A DNA stretch of 64,000 nucleotides from Rhipicephalus microplus (GCF_043290135.1 NC_134705.1:36521771-36585770); one strand, 5' to 3'. Counted from the stretch's first letter, positions 22,136 through 34,582 are shown. Notes: generated from the letters alone by a model not told the origin. A program made the numbers and translations.

Positions 22136-24145
22136 CCTCAGGTATCTCATTATTACTTGGTAAGAGCTGTTAGATGTGTTGCAAAAGCGCGCTTCCTCAC
22201 ACGGCCATTATTCTGCATAAGCATATTGCCTATGACGTTATCTGAATACTGGTCGAAATATACGATTCTAGATACTGCGGCTGTTAAAAAGAAACACAAA
22301 AAGCAAGTTTTGATATATTAGCATCCAAAGTTGAGTCTGCATTATTTCGAAATTCCAACGAGATAACAAATTGATGCATGCTTTCGATGGACACCAGCAA
22401 GGCACTCATCACCAATATCATTTTCCTTCTGTTGGTGCTAAAACGTCTTGCTTGGCGAGCCTGATTGGCCGCTTTCTATGCAGCCGTGTCAGCACAACAA
22501 TGCCAACGCAGTTCAAGGGGGCGCAGGCCCTGTTTTCTGGCGATATTTCAGTTTAGATCAGCACATATACACGGGCTATATTGCCATCCAATTATGTGAA
22601 AACAGCATCAAGAGTGCATACTCCGACAGTGTTTGGTGCACGAGGAAAGGGTTTTCTTTTTTTTTTCAACAAGCCCCACCCCCACCTCCCTCATCACAAT
22701 GCAACAACTTGTTATGGTTTATTCAGATTTATTGGAAAAATGCCTATGATGTCATTAAGAAATTATTCTGGATCAACTGTTTCCAGATAACTTAGACTAA
22801 CAGCTTCAGTTAGGCATGCTTGAGATCCTTTTTATGAACGAGCGGTTCACCATTAAACTAGGCCTTGTTGAATTTACGCCGATCTCCGGCGTCCTTCGAG
22901 CAAAGGCCGTTGGAGTGATTGGTATCTTTTAATTCCATTTGAAAATATCTGGACCAGACATATTTCTGCATGTCTTCGAAGCTAGCTCTCTTTCGTTAAG
23001 GGCCAAATGATATAAGTTATGACGCTTGACAATTACGTCAATTAACAACGTCCCCGACATAATATCGGTTTGCTGACAGTAAGCTTGCTGCCACTGTATT
23101 CTTTCGTTTTCGCAGTTCTGGGGCCGTTGTCTTCGTTAATTGGCCAAATGTACTCCATCTTGCAAACTGTAGCTTCTCCGCATGGCTATGGTGGTAAGAA
23201 TGGAGCATGCTCAGCTGCCACACAAGTTTTGAAATATGTAATTTTTAGAGAAAAAACTATACAAAACAAACAAACGACACCAATCTGGTCAATAAAATGC
23301 TGCAGATTTTACAGAACAAAAACAGATTTTTTTTCATTGTTTTTGCTCATCCTGTCTCTTACATACCCTCAAAGCCCGCCGATGTTCAAAACTCCACATT
23401 TGACGGACAGGTATTCAGGAAAGCTTCAATACGTGGTGCATGCGCGGTGAGAGAAAAGACGGTCACCGAGGGATGGTCACAGACTTGATCAAAACTGCTT
23501 GAAATCTAAAATACGCACACTACAGAGTTCTGCTTGCTTGGAAGTACTTTGCGAATCAGTCAGAATACGAGTCTGTGCAGCCCGAACGCGGCTAGATTGG
23601 AAGATTCCACAGCTATGACCTTGCTGCCGCACCATGAAAGGTGTGAGCTGTGAGCGAGATGATTATCTATATTATTGCTCGTAACATTTGTAGCACGTGG
23701 TGATATGCCTTGAAAAATGCAGCGTTGTCTACTCCCTAGGCCACGACAACCAGCCCGATGCAAGGAGAGATAGCCGCCCGATGGTCTCCCGAGACGACGA
23801 GTAGGACAATGAACCACGTACGACAAACTTGAGCAAATGGCTGAAGGAAGGAAATTGACGCTCTATTTTTTCCCGTATTGCAGTACGCCGACGATCTTCT
23901 GAATGAGGTACATTCTGTAAAGGTTCACTCTACCAGCACCACTTCCGTTCCTTTGATGAATCTCAGGCTCCTATCATTTCGCTTTTTACGCCTTGTTTTC
24001 GGTTTTTTTTTTGTAAGTAGCTTTTTCGGTTATGTATTTGCTGGAACAGCGCAACCAGTCCTAGTTTGCTTGGAGCTTAGTGTCGGCTAACAAAAAACAG
24101 TTTATGGTACATTCCTTGCGGGCGTCGCGTCTCTTTGTAATGCTC
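22136..24145. other. Unassigned stretch, no gene recognised
   Basis: Several open frames of 60-126 codons are present, none with a recognisable domain. At 23860-23890 a pyrimidine tract plus AG precedes a short YADD-like reading. I do not accept it as a gene (see rejected items). Confidence 0.4.
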
Positions 24146-24150
24146 CCTTT

Positions 24151-24400
24151 GATTGATTGATATTAGGGTTTACCGTACTAAATTCAGCATACAATTATGA
24201 GGAACGCCGTAGTGAAGGGCTCCGGAGGTTTCGATTGACAATAGGGGTTGTTTAAGGAGCAGCCAAATCTGAGCACACAGGCCTACAGCATTTTCGCCCC
24301 CGTCGAAAGTGCAGCTGCTGCAGCCGGGATTTGATCCTGTGACCTGCGGGTCAGCAGCCGAGTACCTCACTGACTGGACCCCCTCCCCCTCCGGTGGGGC
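24151..24400 (-). mobile_element. tRNA-derived SINE (Ruka-like), degenerate
   Basis: Minus-strand copy with the 3' ATCAATCAATCAA end at the left. The 'GAGGAACGCCGTAGTGAAGG' and 'CAAATCTGAGCACACAGGCC' blocks follow. Then come B-box-like 'GGGATTTGATCC' (complement of the GGATCAAATCCC box) and 'GCAGCCGAGTACCT' with the A box. The middle is rearranged and the 5' end ('GGACCCCCTCC') diverged. No target duplication could be identified. It is the oldest looking of the SINEs here. Confidence 0.8.
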
Positions 24401-26219
24401 TATCCTGCGTGTCTTTGACAGGGCAATACTTTAGTAATAATGTACAACAAATGAGCCAAACTTGACTTTTACAACAAGCTAGCTATATGCAACTGACTAT
24501 GATGGATTACTTGAAGCGAATAAAATATTTCAGAAACATACGGCCTCCAAAGAATCTCAATAAGAGCATGCCATATATAGAATTTTTTTGTGTTTATTAT
24601 AGACAACGAGTATGTGACTTGTAGAAGATTGTAGATGTTCTGGAAGCATTACGCCATTAAAGAACACTTCAAATGTAGGTGAGCCTAACTAAAATATTCG
24701 GTTTTGCCACTCTACTGCAGTGCTATCAAGACATTCCTTGATATTTTGAGTGCCAAACATTTCCTTGCGAAGCCCTGAGACCGTTTCTCTACCTGTCAAG
24801 CCACATACGTATACTAGTTCTCGAAGCCGCTTCCTTCTGATAAACAAAAGCTGGCAGAAGACGATTACGTCCAACAAGACTACGAGGTCATAATACGAAC
24901 ACCAAGGAAAGCCTTTCACGTGTGTGAAACAGAACGAAAAAACTTCATTTTCATTGAATTATTTCGCCCAGTCACATACATTACTTCTCCGCATAATATC
25001 CATTATGTCCAGCATCATACAGCAGGTGATTGACAGTGTATATATAAACCCAGAAACACCAATATAAGGTCCTCGAGTTCTAAACACATGAGCGTTAAGA
25101 ACCTGTATCGTACACAAAAAAAATGAAACAGGGTCCATGTGGGCGTTGCTGTCGGTGAGGAGAATACATCGTGGTATAGCAAAAATAAATTTCAAGTTTC
25201 AAGCCGTAATCGATTCTCGGCATTTGATGTGGCAGTAAAGTATTCAGCCACAATACCACGACAGATCTTCAATTCGTTATGTAGAGGAAACACCGTATCA
25301 CTGCAGTGTGTCTGCTATCAGCTTAAATAAAACTGTAATAAACATGAAATATCTACTCCTGAACTCGGCAAGCCATGTTCAAGCGATGCGAGAACCCGAA
25401 CGAAAGCGCTGACAAACGCTAGCATATGTGCTTCAGCGCACTGCCCCATGCACTTCCTTTCAATAAAAATGTCTGCTGTAGTGTGAGCAATGTTATCGTA
25501 CTTAGGAAAAGAAGCTAGTTTTTAAACGCCAGTGCATTTTAGGCCCGCCAGGCTCGTACCTAGAAATAAGGTTCACGAGAGATGACATAGCACTTTGTCT
25601 GACTATATGTGCATTCATTTCTTCCTGTTTTTTATGTGCAAGGAAACTACAAGGACACTAAGTGTAATCGTACCTGGGAATTATTTTTTCGGGGGGGGGG
25701 GGGGGGTGGAAGGGACATTTGCTGAACATTTTGAAAAACATTTGTTTTATCATTACTTTCTCGATACATACTCCCTTCAACTAATTTAGGGGGGAGGACA
25801 CCTAGCCCTTCCAGCCCCCCGTCCAAGAACACACGCACACCTTCCCTCTGGCAACGGGCCTGAAGCCCATGAGAAGCAAACCACTACTGCCTTTCAAACA
25901 AACTCGAAACGTCGACCCACACCAATACGATTGGCTCAAAGGGCAAAAAAGTAACTAAACATAGGCAATTACTCGTTGACTGCTTCACTTGAAATCGATC
26001 TGCACAATGCTGCTAATTTACCAGCGTTCATTTCACCTTCAGGGGCACTGATGTTAACCACATCCCGAAAGTAATGCAAAAAATACAAATGCATGTATAA
26101 TTCTTGTCAAAGAAGTATTGAAATCACGCCTTCCTTGTCAGCCGGCACTCACTTCTGCGCGCATTGTCGTTTCAGAGTAAGCGTGATACACTATGGCTGA
26201 GTGATTTATGCTGTCATAC
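24401..26219. other. Intergenic or intronic stretch downstream of the RING exon
   Basis: If the exon at 26220-26507 is real, this is its first intron on the minus strand. I searched by eye for the next TRAF zinc-finger exon and did not find one. A G run lies at about 25691-25707. Minus-strand frames at 24689-24919 and 24959-25195 have no recognisable domain. Confidence 0.4.
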
Positions 26220-26507
26220 CTTTCGTTTGAGCAGCTGGTCGACAGGATATTCTCTCCAGTCGACGTCTTCTTCGCGGGTTTGTTGACCATCGTGCGGACA
26301 GCAACACCCCTCATGAGTCCGGCACTGTTCGAAGCACTTCTTGCAGAATGAGTGCAGACAAGGCAGTAGTGCGGTCATTCTAGATACAATGCCGCATGCT
26401 TGGCACACTCTGTACGATGGTATGGGATCCACAAAGCTCAGAGTTCTCCAATTCAGCTCGTCGGAAAAACCAACCAAGGTGTACCGATGCCCCAGAGTAG
26501 GAGGCAT
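26220..26507 (-). CDS. TRAF-like RING finger protein, probable first coding exon
   Basis: Reading on the minus strand from ATG at 26507-26505 gives 96 codons starting 'MPPTLGHRYTLVGFSDELNW'. The frame runs to AAG at 26222-26220, followed at once by GTATGA, a good splice donor in phase 0. The encoded part has a RING-type zinc-binding module: 'CQAC', then 'CLHSFCKKC', then a Cys-rich 'CCCPHDG' motif, and ends 'EYPVDQLLKRK'. Tick genomes carry many TRAF-like genes with this N-terminus. Family members are adaptor or ubiquitin-ligase proteins of immune and stress signalling in the cytoplasm. A GTG 12 bases upstream extends the frame but ATG is the natural start. Later exons (TRAF zinc fingers, MATH domain) are not seen within the next several kb, so this could be an exon with a long intron or an isolated pseudogene fragment. 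Confidence 0.65.
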
Positions 26508-27865
26508 TGTGAATGCCACACACGACTGTTGTCAATGTCAGAGCTACGCCTGCCGCATGAGCCTTAAAAGGTTGTTAATATTGTTCACAACCGATAGTTA
26601 CCATGGACGCTTTCACGCTGATAGTGCCATTATGCGAGTTTCACTGAATTCATATCAGAAATTATTGCGTATCAGAAGAATGGGTACGTGCGCTGATAAT
26701 GCACTTTCAGCCCACTGTGATTACGGCTCACACAGTGACGAATTCATGGCAACTATTTCATAATAAAAATTCTTTAAAAACCAAGATGCTAAATACAGCA
26801 TGTCTTATCTTATTGAACTTTAAAAGTAGAACACTGTAGTGTTCGTGCTTCTAGGAGAGCACTCATTATGCTAAACAAATTGCACAGCTTGCGCTAGTAT
26901 AGCACAAGGCTCGAAATATAGCGAAATAGAAGATATGCAGTGGCATGACTGGCGGGGCGGGCCCGGTTTCTCAGCGTCTATTTACGCTCTGGACAGAAGC
27001 TAGGGTAGATGGCGAGGCTGCTGCTCCTTTTTATACATGAAGCCTTCATGTGCACGCTGCCTGAACAGAGGCGGCGCGCATATGAAGGCTCGCTGTTTTC
27101 ATAGTGTGTGTGGCGGCAGTTTTGGTGCATATAAAATGTGGCACGTGAGGCGTGATTCATCCGTCTCTTGATGACTAAAGACATTGCTGGTTGCTTAAAC
27201 CTAGCTACATTCACACGCATGCGAGACATTGGTGGCCTTCTCTACGCGTCAAAATTCCTCTACACCTTTGTGGGAACTTTGAAAAATACTCTTACTGGAT
27301 GTTTTAGTGTTTTATAACTGCATTCTGACAGGGTACTCTATGTGTTAAGTAACTTTAGGTGGAGAAAGAAAAATTAGCTTGGATGTCCACAACATTCTGA
27401 GCAAATCAGCGCTGATGTCGCGGCGTTTTATGTCACAACACTTCTCCACTGTTTTATGGAGAGCATAAGCCAGTGCAGCATCAAAAAGTGTGCGAAACAT
27501 TTCAAAATGAGCAGATGCTTGTCATTATTCGGTGAACTCTAAACAAATGAGGTTTTTTGCATGCCTTATTGTCTTTGAATTTTTCAGCAATCTTTTATAC
27601 ACCTGGGATGTATAGAACTGCACTTAACCTCAACTACATAATAAATGACTGCAGGATCTAGAATTTATCTCGAAAGTGAAGGTTGACATCAGCGGATCTT
27701 CGCTGGTGGAGAAACTGGTAAGAAAATTCCAAGCTAAGTGCTGCAGGGTATACTTTGAGAACTCATAAACGCTCTCGTCATGTTGAGAATGCTTTATTCT
27801 CCTTACATCCTGATGACATTTAGCTCTCCTGCCCATTTTGATAATCGTATAGTTACCAAAGTTCG
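26508..27865. other. Possible promoter side of the RING exon; nothing specific seen
   Basis: No gene is recognised. If the RING exon is live, its 5' UTR and promoter lie here, but I could not identify a convincing TATA or initiator. Confidence 0.4.
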
Positions 27866-29048
27866 TATGCTTTATCATGACGGTATGACAAGCATGAGTG
27901 ACTAGTCATAATATGGAAGCCATCACATGTATGTCATGAAGCTCATAAATTACATTTCATGGTTTTGCAGCTCTTGCGGTAGTTTCATTCACATGACATG
28001 TTGCAAAACTAGCAAATTATGACATGACTGCATGGCCAACACAAGTGCCACGTTCCATTTCTCAAGTTTTGTTATCGCCCCAAAGCACTACACAATTCTC
28101 AGCGCAAAACGCGCGAGCAGTTTTCGAGAAGCTTCCAGACTTTAGTCGATCATTCCGATAAGACCACGCCCACTCTGCGAACTGTACAGATTATTCTGAA
28201 ACCAACGCCACCACCAGCGATAACGCTAGAACATTCGATGGCAAGAGTATAAATGGCGGCGCACTTCGCCGCTTGTCAGTAGTTGATCGACGGCTGACGC
28301 TCCGTTCACTGCTATCTGTGCAAGACTGCTACTGTAATCGGACTATCCGTTTGCCGGGCACAGGTTCACCCAAATAAACTGTTAAATCCCAACACAAAGT
28401 ATCCTGTCTTCGGCCACGTCACGACCCCGTGACACAATTGACAGACCCTAACATGTAAATTGTGACATGCATGTCATAGAAGTCATGAGTCATGACTTCA
28501 CGCCACACTAATGGTGCGCTTGCGCTCGTTTCACTAGCTCAAGATTTACCAATTTAGGTTTTACGTGACGTGAATGGATGAAGAGCCTGACTGGTGCAAG
28601 CACGTATGACTGGTGCAAATTTGATAATCAAGACAAGAGTGTCATGTAAGAACATGACAACCTACCACACTCATGCTGCGCTTGCGGCCGCGTCGCTAGC
28701 CTTACAAATACTAAATTCCGTATTACCTGCCATGAATGGACGACAAAGGCGAGTGACATGTTCAAGCATAATATTTAAGACATGCATGTCAAGTAAGACA
28801 TGATTAGACATTCAAGCACGCTCGCATCTATTTCGCTAGCTCAACATATACCAAATACCATTTAGACGACGAAGGTAAATGACACGTGCAAACGTGGTAA
28901 TCATAATGTGAAAGTCATGTACAGCTCAATTTACGTCCGCATCGTAACGTTGTGCTGATTTTAAAGTGGCATATCAACATTCTTCATTTGTGCTTCACAT
29001 ATAATCGATCCCCACTGTACGTAGGATCTGCCAATTTTTTTTTCTAAG
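27866..29048 (+). repeat. Composite repeat, copy C (no hairpin end; split by a solo LTR)
   Basis: Starts at a head sequence CATGACGGTATGACAAGC equivalent to positions after the microsatellite in copies A and B, so the hairpin and microsatellite are missing. The head is interrupted by the solo LTR at 28046-28434 and resumes at GACAGACCCTAACATG. ~145-bp units follow to about 28910, then the conserved tail (28915-29045) ending GGATCTGCCAATTTTTT. Confidence 0.8.
28046..28434 (+). mobile_element. Solo LTR of a Gypsy-like retrotransposon
   Basis: A 389-bp block begins TGCCACG and ends CGTGACA, inverted termini with one mismatch. It interrupts the composite repeat between CACAAG and TGACAGACCC. Flanking 4-bp words are CAAG (28042-28045) and CAAT (28435-28438), a target duplication with one change. 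Inside, TATAAA lies at 28248-28253 and AATAAA at 28373-28378, in the order expected for promoter and polyadenylation signal. No internal element sequence is adjacent, which is the usual product of LTR-LTR recombination. Confidence 0.8.
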
Positions 29049-29090
29049 GATTTACTTTTAAATAGTAAGGAATCAACCACTCATTCATTG

Positions 29091-29720
29091 TATAAATAAA
29101 TTCACCGAATTCAGAAAAGAAATAAGAAAAGTGGTGTCATCAGCGTATATCATAAACTGAACTGCCGTATCAATATTAGCAAAGTAGTTAGCAAACAGGT
29201 TGTGAATCGGCCGACCTGATCTTCCTTGCGACATGCCGTTTAGGATAATATGGAAACATTTTTATTTTTTTATGCAAAGTGATTATTTGCGATAAGGTAT
29301 GTAAGGCTCATGAAAGGTTAATTGATTGAATACCCATTAGGAAATTCTGCACTAACTTTCATAGTAAGTTTATGGGCTTTATGCAATTGAATGGCTTACT
29401 CAAATTATGAAAGTTAAAATATTTTTATGATATTTTCTAGTGGACGAACATTTAGTGTAAGCCGAGCAGTTTCTGTTCAGCTACCTCTACGCAATCCGAA
29501 CGGAGCAACAAATAGAATGTTGTGTCTGTCGAAGAGAATGGAAAGTTGAGAAAACATTTTTTTCTAATCATTTGGCAAATGCCGTAATTAATGAGATAAC
29601 TTGATCATTTGACACATAAATTCTTGCATGTCCTGTACAAAAGGCAGTTATTCTGCTAATTTTGATTTTTTCTGATAATATCTCACACTTTAAAACCATG
29701 CAGATTAAAAATGTGTGTTA
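29091..29720 (-). pseudogene. LINE reverse transcriptase fragment, decayed
   Basis: On the minus strand near 29260-29090 a frame reads 'GRPIHNLFANYFANI' and then 'FMIYADDTTFLIS', with YADD at 29147-29136. This is the non-LTR RT palm. Further upstream (about 29400-29600) a degraded block resembles the 'GFR.G.STETALL' region of the same domain, in broken frames. The left edge stops about 45 bp from the conserved tail of composite copy C. Confidence 0.65.
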
Positions 29721-29808
29721 AAGCTCGAGTGGTGCATTCCAAGACATACCCTAAAGTCTTTATCTGCATGTCATCAAGAACGAGCGCTTTACTTATCTTA
29801 GGGCTTCA

Positions 29809-30049
29809 CTGATTATATATTATGTGGAGTTTAACGCCCCAAAACCACGATATAGTTATGAGACGCACTGTAGGGGAGGGTTCCAGAAATTTAGACCACC
29901 TGGGGTTCTTTACGTGCTCACAAGTCTGAGCACATGGGCCTACATCATTTCCGCCTCCGTCGGAAATTCAGCCGCCGCAGCCGGGATTTGATCCCGCAAT
30001 CTGCAGGTCAGCAGCCAAGTACCTTAGCCACTAGACTACCATGACGGAA
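29809..30049 (-). mobile_element. tRNA-derived SINE (Ruka-like) with target duplication
   Basis: Minus-strand copy of the ~240-bp family. It runs from ATTATATATTATGTGGAG-like 3' end to the 'CTAGACTACC' A-box end, with the B box seen as GGGATTTGATCCC. Flanks CTTAGGGCTTCA (29797-29808) and CTTAGGACTTCA (30050-30061) form a 12-bp target duplication with one change. Confidence 0.9.
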
Positions 30050-30061
30050 CTTAGGACTTCA

Positions 30062-31399
30062 TTTTTATGCTTAATACCTGAACATAATAAATACCCCAGG
30101 ATTTAAAATAAATTGTTTAAAGTGCAATGAAACGACGACGTTTCTGGTGGTGTTTGCTGTATTTAAATAAAATATGTTGTTTTGCCACAGTTATGCTTGC
30201 AAAGTACACGTTGAAATAACAAGCGAGCGCTAAATTAGAGATTTTGGTTTTATTGCGGATTATAGCGTCCAGTGGAGCAGATGGCCATGTTGCAATCAAT
30301 AACCTCATCCCGCCAACTCACTTAGATATTGGAGTTTACGACCAATATATGGTACATCAGTGGCTGAGATAACCCAGTTGCTCATACACTATCACAAATA
30401 CAAGTCTAAGCAATGGTGGATGAGCACTCACTTCTTCATTACCAAGATAACTAAAATCTGAATGCCGATTTTGGGTATTCCTTTTCAGTTACGTATTGTC
30501 ATAGTGGATTGAATTCACCTCACCAGGTTAATCACAGATACATAGAAAGGACGAAACGGGTGTTCTCTATTTTACACACGCATACAGACACTTTGCAAAT
30601 ATACAAACAACGGGTATTAAAACAGACATAATTAGGAAGATAGTCTCTTATTCTAGAGTTAAATAGGAGGAAGTGTAAAATGCCCTATGCACCATTACCG
30701 CCGGCAGGAAGTCAGTGGAGCCTTCGAAGTGACGTGAGGCAGTTGTTGACTTGGTAGTCATTGTTGAACCAGGAGTCAGGTCACAATGCAGAGTGTTGCG
30801 CAAACGTGTTGTAGGCGCACCACAGAGCAGCTGGCGCAGGTGCATTGCTTGATTGATCAAGAAAACGGGCCAACCGTTTATAGCCCGAAGCTCAATAACG
30901 GGAAGCATCGGCAAGAGCCAGGATTGCTCGTCGACATGACTGCTTCTTCCACAGCGATCTGTAGCAGGCCATCCTTCTCACGCGCACCACTTGCGCTCCG
31001 TCTACTTCAACTTCGTCTCGTTCAATTTGGTCTGTGGTGTGACCACTCTTACTGCGTATGCACATTCCTTCCCCTCCTCATTCGTCTAGGCATCCCTCCC
31101 TGCAGCGTTTACACACCCATTGCACAAGCACGTCCCTCCTCTCCTACTCTAAACACCTCCCCCCCCCCCCCCCTGTATCTTGCCTCGCAACAGCGACAGC
31201 GTCTCTAAGCGCCTTTCTTGATTGAGAAAACCGACTGCTCCGGCTTCAACATCGTTTACTGTCCACCCCGCATATATAGGTACTTCATCTTACATGGTTG
31301 CTTGCTTGGCTAATTCGTTCATTTTACCGTATTGCCAAACTCCTTCTCAGGTTGTATTACCACTCCATTGCGCTGTCAGTAATCCATAGCAAAAACCAC
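30062..31399. other. Unassigned stretch, no gene recognised
   Basis: A 140-codon frame at 30786-31208 ends in a Pro-rich stretch caused by a C run (about 31159-31173). It has no recognisable domain. Confidence 0.4.
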
Positions 31400-31723
31400 A
31401 CCTGCAGTGTTCGAGAAAGTTCAGGGCTGTAGAAGACTGTCTTTTTTAAAGATTATGCCCACTTCGCAAGCATTACATAATAATCTAGAGCCTCGGCAAC
31501 CACTAGCGTTACTGCTTGAATACTCGACGACACATGTATTAAGGCTGACGCGCTTCATTGCTTGTCAGTTGATTGACAGCCGATGCTCTGTTCGCCGAAA
31601 TCAGTGCCAATGTGTATTGCTGTAATCCAACCTCCAGTTTACGGGCTACAAGTTGGGCCAAAGAAACATAGTCATCTTGTATCTGCAGTGTGCTCGCTTT
31701 GGCCACGTCACGGCCTCTTGACA
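31400..31723 (+). mobile_element. Degenerate LTR related to the solo LTR at 28.0 kb
   Basis: Aligned landmarks with 28046-28434 are TTCGAGAA, GATTA..GCCCAC, CTTGTCAGTTGATTGACAG (TTGTCAGTAGTTGATCGACGG in the other copy), GATGCTCTGTTC, and GGCCACGTCACGGCC near the end with TTGACA at the terminus. It is strongly diverged, its TATA and AATAAA words are lost, and target duplications are not discernible. Confidence 0.6.
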
Positions 31724-31929
31724 ACGTGTAACAGAGCATAAACCTAGAAAAGTCTGCAAGTACAGACAGTGGGGATCGCTGACATTCAACTATTTTATTT
31801 CACTGGCGATACTAGGCAGAAGCCAATAAATGAGCTAGAACTCATTGGCAAAGTACAGGAATTCAGAGTCTCGATTCAGAACAGGTGCTCGGCTCCTATA
31901 AAGAAAACCAGCCTTAGTGTTGACGCAAT

Positions 31930-33897
31930 GAATGATAATCTGATAATCTGAGGAGTACCATTATGGAGCGTGCAGTGGAAGTTGCAGGTACGGTAGTTAG
32001 ACAGGACTGTGGCAAGCTGTCCGAGCAAATGAAATACCTCACAGCCGAAAAAATACAGTTGGCAGAGCATTTGATGTTGTTTAATAAGCGTAAGGTATTT
32101 GATGTAAAAGCTATAACATGGAGAGAATTGGACACGCTCTGAACAACAAAAGAAGCATCAAAGTAGTGAAGCGAAATCTAGAGAGAGGCAAAAACCTGTT
32201 GTATGAACAAAGGTAAGAAAGGCAAAATAACTACCAATATGGATGGGATAATTTAAAAAGCGAAGTAGCTTTACAAAGATCTGTATTGTATCCGGGACAA
32301 CCCGGAGCTTACTATAAGAACGTGAAGTAACCCTAATGGCACCCCACCATTCACGATTGAAGAATTCAGAAAAAACTCATACAGTATGTAAAGAGGCAAA
32401 GCTGTTGATGAGGATCAGCTAACTTAACATCTGTTGAAAAATTAAAGAAAGATTCCGTTAGAAAAACTAGCCACGCTGTTTACAAGGTGTCTCCTGAGAG
32501 GAAGAGTACCAGAATCTTGGAAGAATGCCAACATCATCTTAATACATAAGAAAAGTGATGACAAAGACTTGAAGAACTGCAGGCCAATCAGATTACTCTT
32601 CATTGTACACAAGTTATTGACAAAGGTTTTGCTAAGAGAACTAGATAATTAAAGCAGAATTAAAAATCAATCAACCAAATATACAAACAAGATTTCGAAC
32701 AGTCTACTTAACAATCGATCACATTTATTCTATCAATCAGGTAATAAAGAAATGCTCAGAATACAGCCAACTACTATTCATAGCTATTATAGGTTACTAG
32801 AAGACGTTTGATTTAATAGAAATATTATGGGTTACAAGAAGGCGTTTGATTCAGCAGAAATAGTCATGCAGACACTGCGGAATGAGGGAGTCGACGAAGC
32901 TTATATAAACATTCTGGAATAAATCTACAGGTGATCAACTGCTACTATAGTGCTTCGTAAAGAAAGCAACAGAATACCAATCAAAAAGGGTGTAAGGCCG
33001 GGGGAAAGAACCTCGCAAATGTTATTTACCGCGTGCTTATAGGAAGTTTTCAGAGGCCTACAGCGGGAAGAGTTCGAAATAGTAGTTAATGGAGAGTACC
33101 TTAGTATACTGCACTTCGCCGATGACGATGCATTGCGGAGTAATATAGAGGACGAACTGCAACTCATTACGGAATTACGGAGTTAGACAAGAAGCACAAA
33201 TGTAGGTTTAAAAATCACTTTGCAGAAAACGAACGTAATGTACAACAACCTCGGAGGAGAACAGCGCTTCAACACATGTTATACTGCACTAGAAGTTGTG
33301 AAAGACTGTTTGTTCTTAGGACAGGTAATAACTACGGAGCCGAACGACAAGACTGAAGTAACTGGAAGAATAAAAATTGGGTGGAGCAAAATTGCCAAGC
33401 ACTCTGAAATCTTGACAGTTAGATTGTCACTATTCCTCAAAAGGAAGGTATATAAAAGCTGCATATTGCAGGTACTTAGCTACGGAGCAGAGACGTGGAG
33501 ACTCACAGACAGGGTTCAGCCTAAATGGAGAACGGTGCAGCACGCAAAAGAAAGGAAAATGGTAGGTATAACTTCAAGAGACATGTTGAGAGCACAGTGG
33601 ATCAGGGAACCAACCGAGGTTGAGGATATCATAGTTTAAATCAAGAAGAGGAAATCGACATGGGCCGGGATTGTAGCGCGTAGGCAGGATAACCGCTGGT
33701 AATTAAAGGTAACTAACTGGATTCCCGGAGAAGGCGAGCGGGCTATGGGGAAACAAAAAGTTAGGTGGGTAGATAAAGTTAGGAAGTTTGTGGGCATAAA
33801 ATGGCAGCAGAAAGCACGCAACCGAGTGGACTGGGGGGACATGGCAGAAGAGTTCGTCCTGCAGTGGGCTTAGTCAGGCTGATGGTGATGATGACGA
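31930..33897 (+). pseudogene. RTE-type non-LTR retrotransposon, decayed, with 3' tail
   Basis: Reverse-transcriptase blocks in order across several frames: 'GRVPESWKNANIILIHKK', 'KNCRPIRLL', 'YKKAFDSAEIV', a 'PIKKGVRPG' block with the family Gly-Asp/Asn region, 'LHFADD' (near 33111-33129), 'ALEVVKDCLFLGQ', 'KRKVYKSCILQVLSYGAETW' and 'ERKMVGITSRDMLRAQWIRE'. The last frame (from 33220) continues past TAA 33637-33639 to a TAG at 33871-33873, after 'FVLQWA'. It ends in a TGATGATGA-type tail, as in RTE elements. The endonuclease part is not recognised, and 31930-32440 only vaguely matches. An RTE copies its RNA at a nicked target, but this copy is full of stops. Confidence 0.8.
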
Positions 33898-34000
33898 CTA
33901 GGTAAAAATACTTGCGCAGTAAAAGCGGCTAAAGCAGAAAAATAAAGCAAGGAAAAAAGAATCAGCAAATAAAGCACTGGGTGTTGCCGACAAGTCTCAG

Positions 34001-34406
34001 TCAAGAAATTTCGGGAAACCTTAGCCTGTCCTTGGTCAGTGCATGTGATGGCATGCTGACGCATCCCTCTTCCGCACGAGCAACCTCAACCACCTCAACC
34101 ATTGCCCTGGCGTACTGGTCTTTGGGGCGATGAACAATTCCCCTTTCATAGAACACACGTTTGCAAAGCTGAATACGCTGGCTTATCATCGTAGTTAAAG
34201 CAGTGCACGCTGAGATGTCACTGGTTTCCGTCTAAAACGTTCTTGTGATCTTCTAACCACGTGTTAATGCATCTGTCTGTCTTTCCTGTGGCTTCGCGTC
34301 CGCAAGAAAACGACACGCAATACACAACGTGCTCAGCACAGGACATAAACCGATGACGGTGTTGAATGCTGCGTGAGTATTCTTCTGTGCTGCGGCATGG
34401 GTTCAT
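34001..34406 (-). pseudogene. Penelope-like retroelement, GIY-YIG region, decayed second copy
   Basis: Minus-strand frame 34406-34218 reads 'VVYCVSFSCGREATGKTDRCIN', matching the Penelope GIY-YIG core with lost signature residues. A shifted frame, 34189-34001, reads 'AEEGCVSMPSHALT', matching the C-terminal segment of the 8.4-kb copy ('GDKCVSTSSIAL'). A frameshift of the intervening region and the loss of the Tyr-Val-Gly-Gln block make it non-functional. Confidence 0.65.
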
Positions 34407-34582
34407 TTTCTAAGAAAAAACTGTAAGTTTCAGAGCAGCCACACACAGCATATCGACACCTGATCGTTTTTCTATCTTTTTCAGGTCAATACATATGCTA
34501 AATATACGAAAGAACGACTATTTTCATGCGCGCATCAGAACCTGCCGAAACATCCTTGTCACCCTCCTTCACTATTATTATC

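Noticed and set aside
23860..23915. A 'QYADDLL' reading suggesting a reverse transcriptase, or a 24-nt microexon between AG and GTACAT
   Set aside because: No other RT block surrounds it in any frame, and a microexon call on this little evidence is not supportable.
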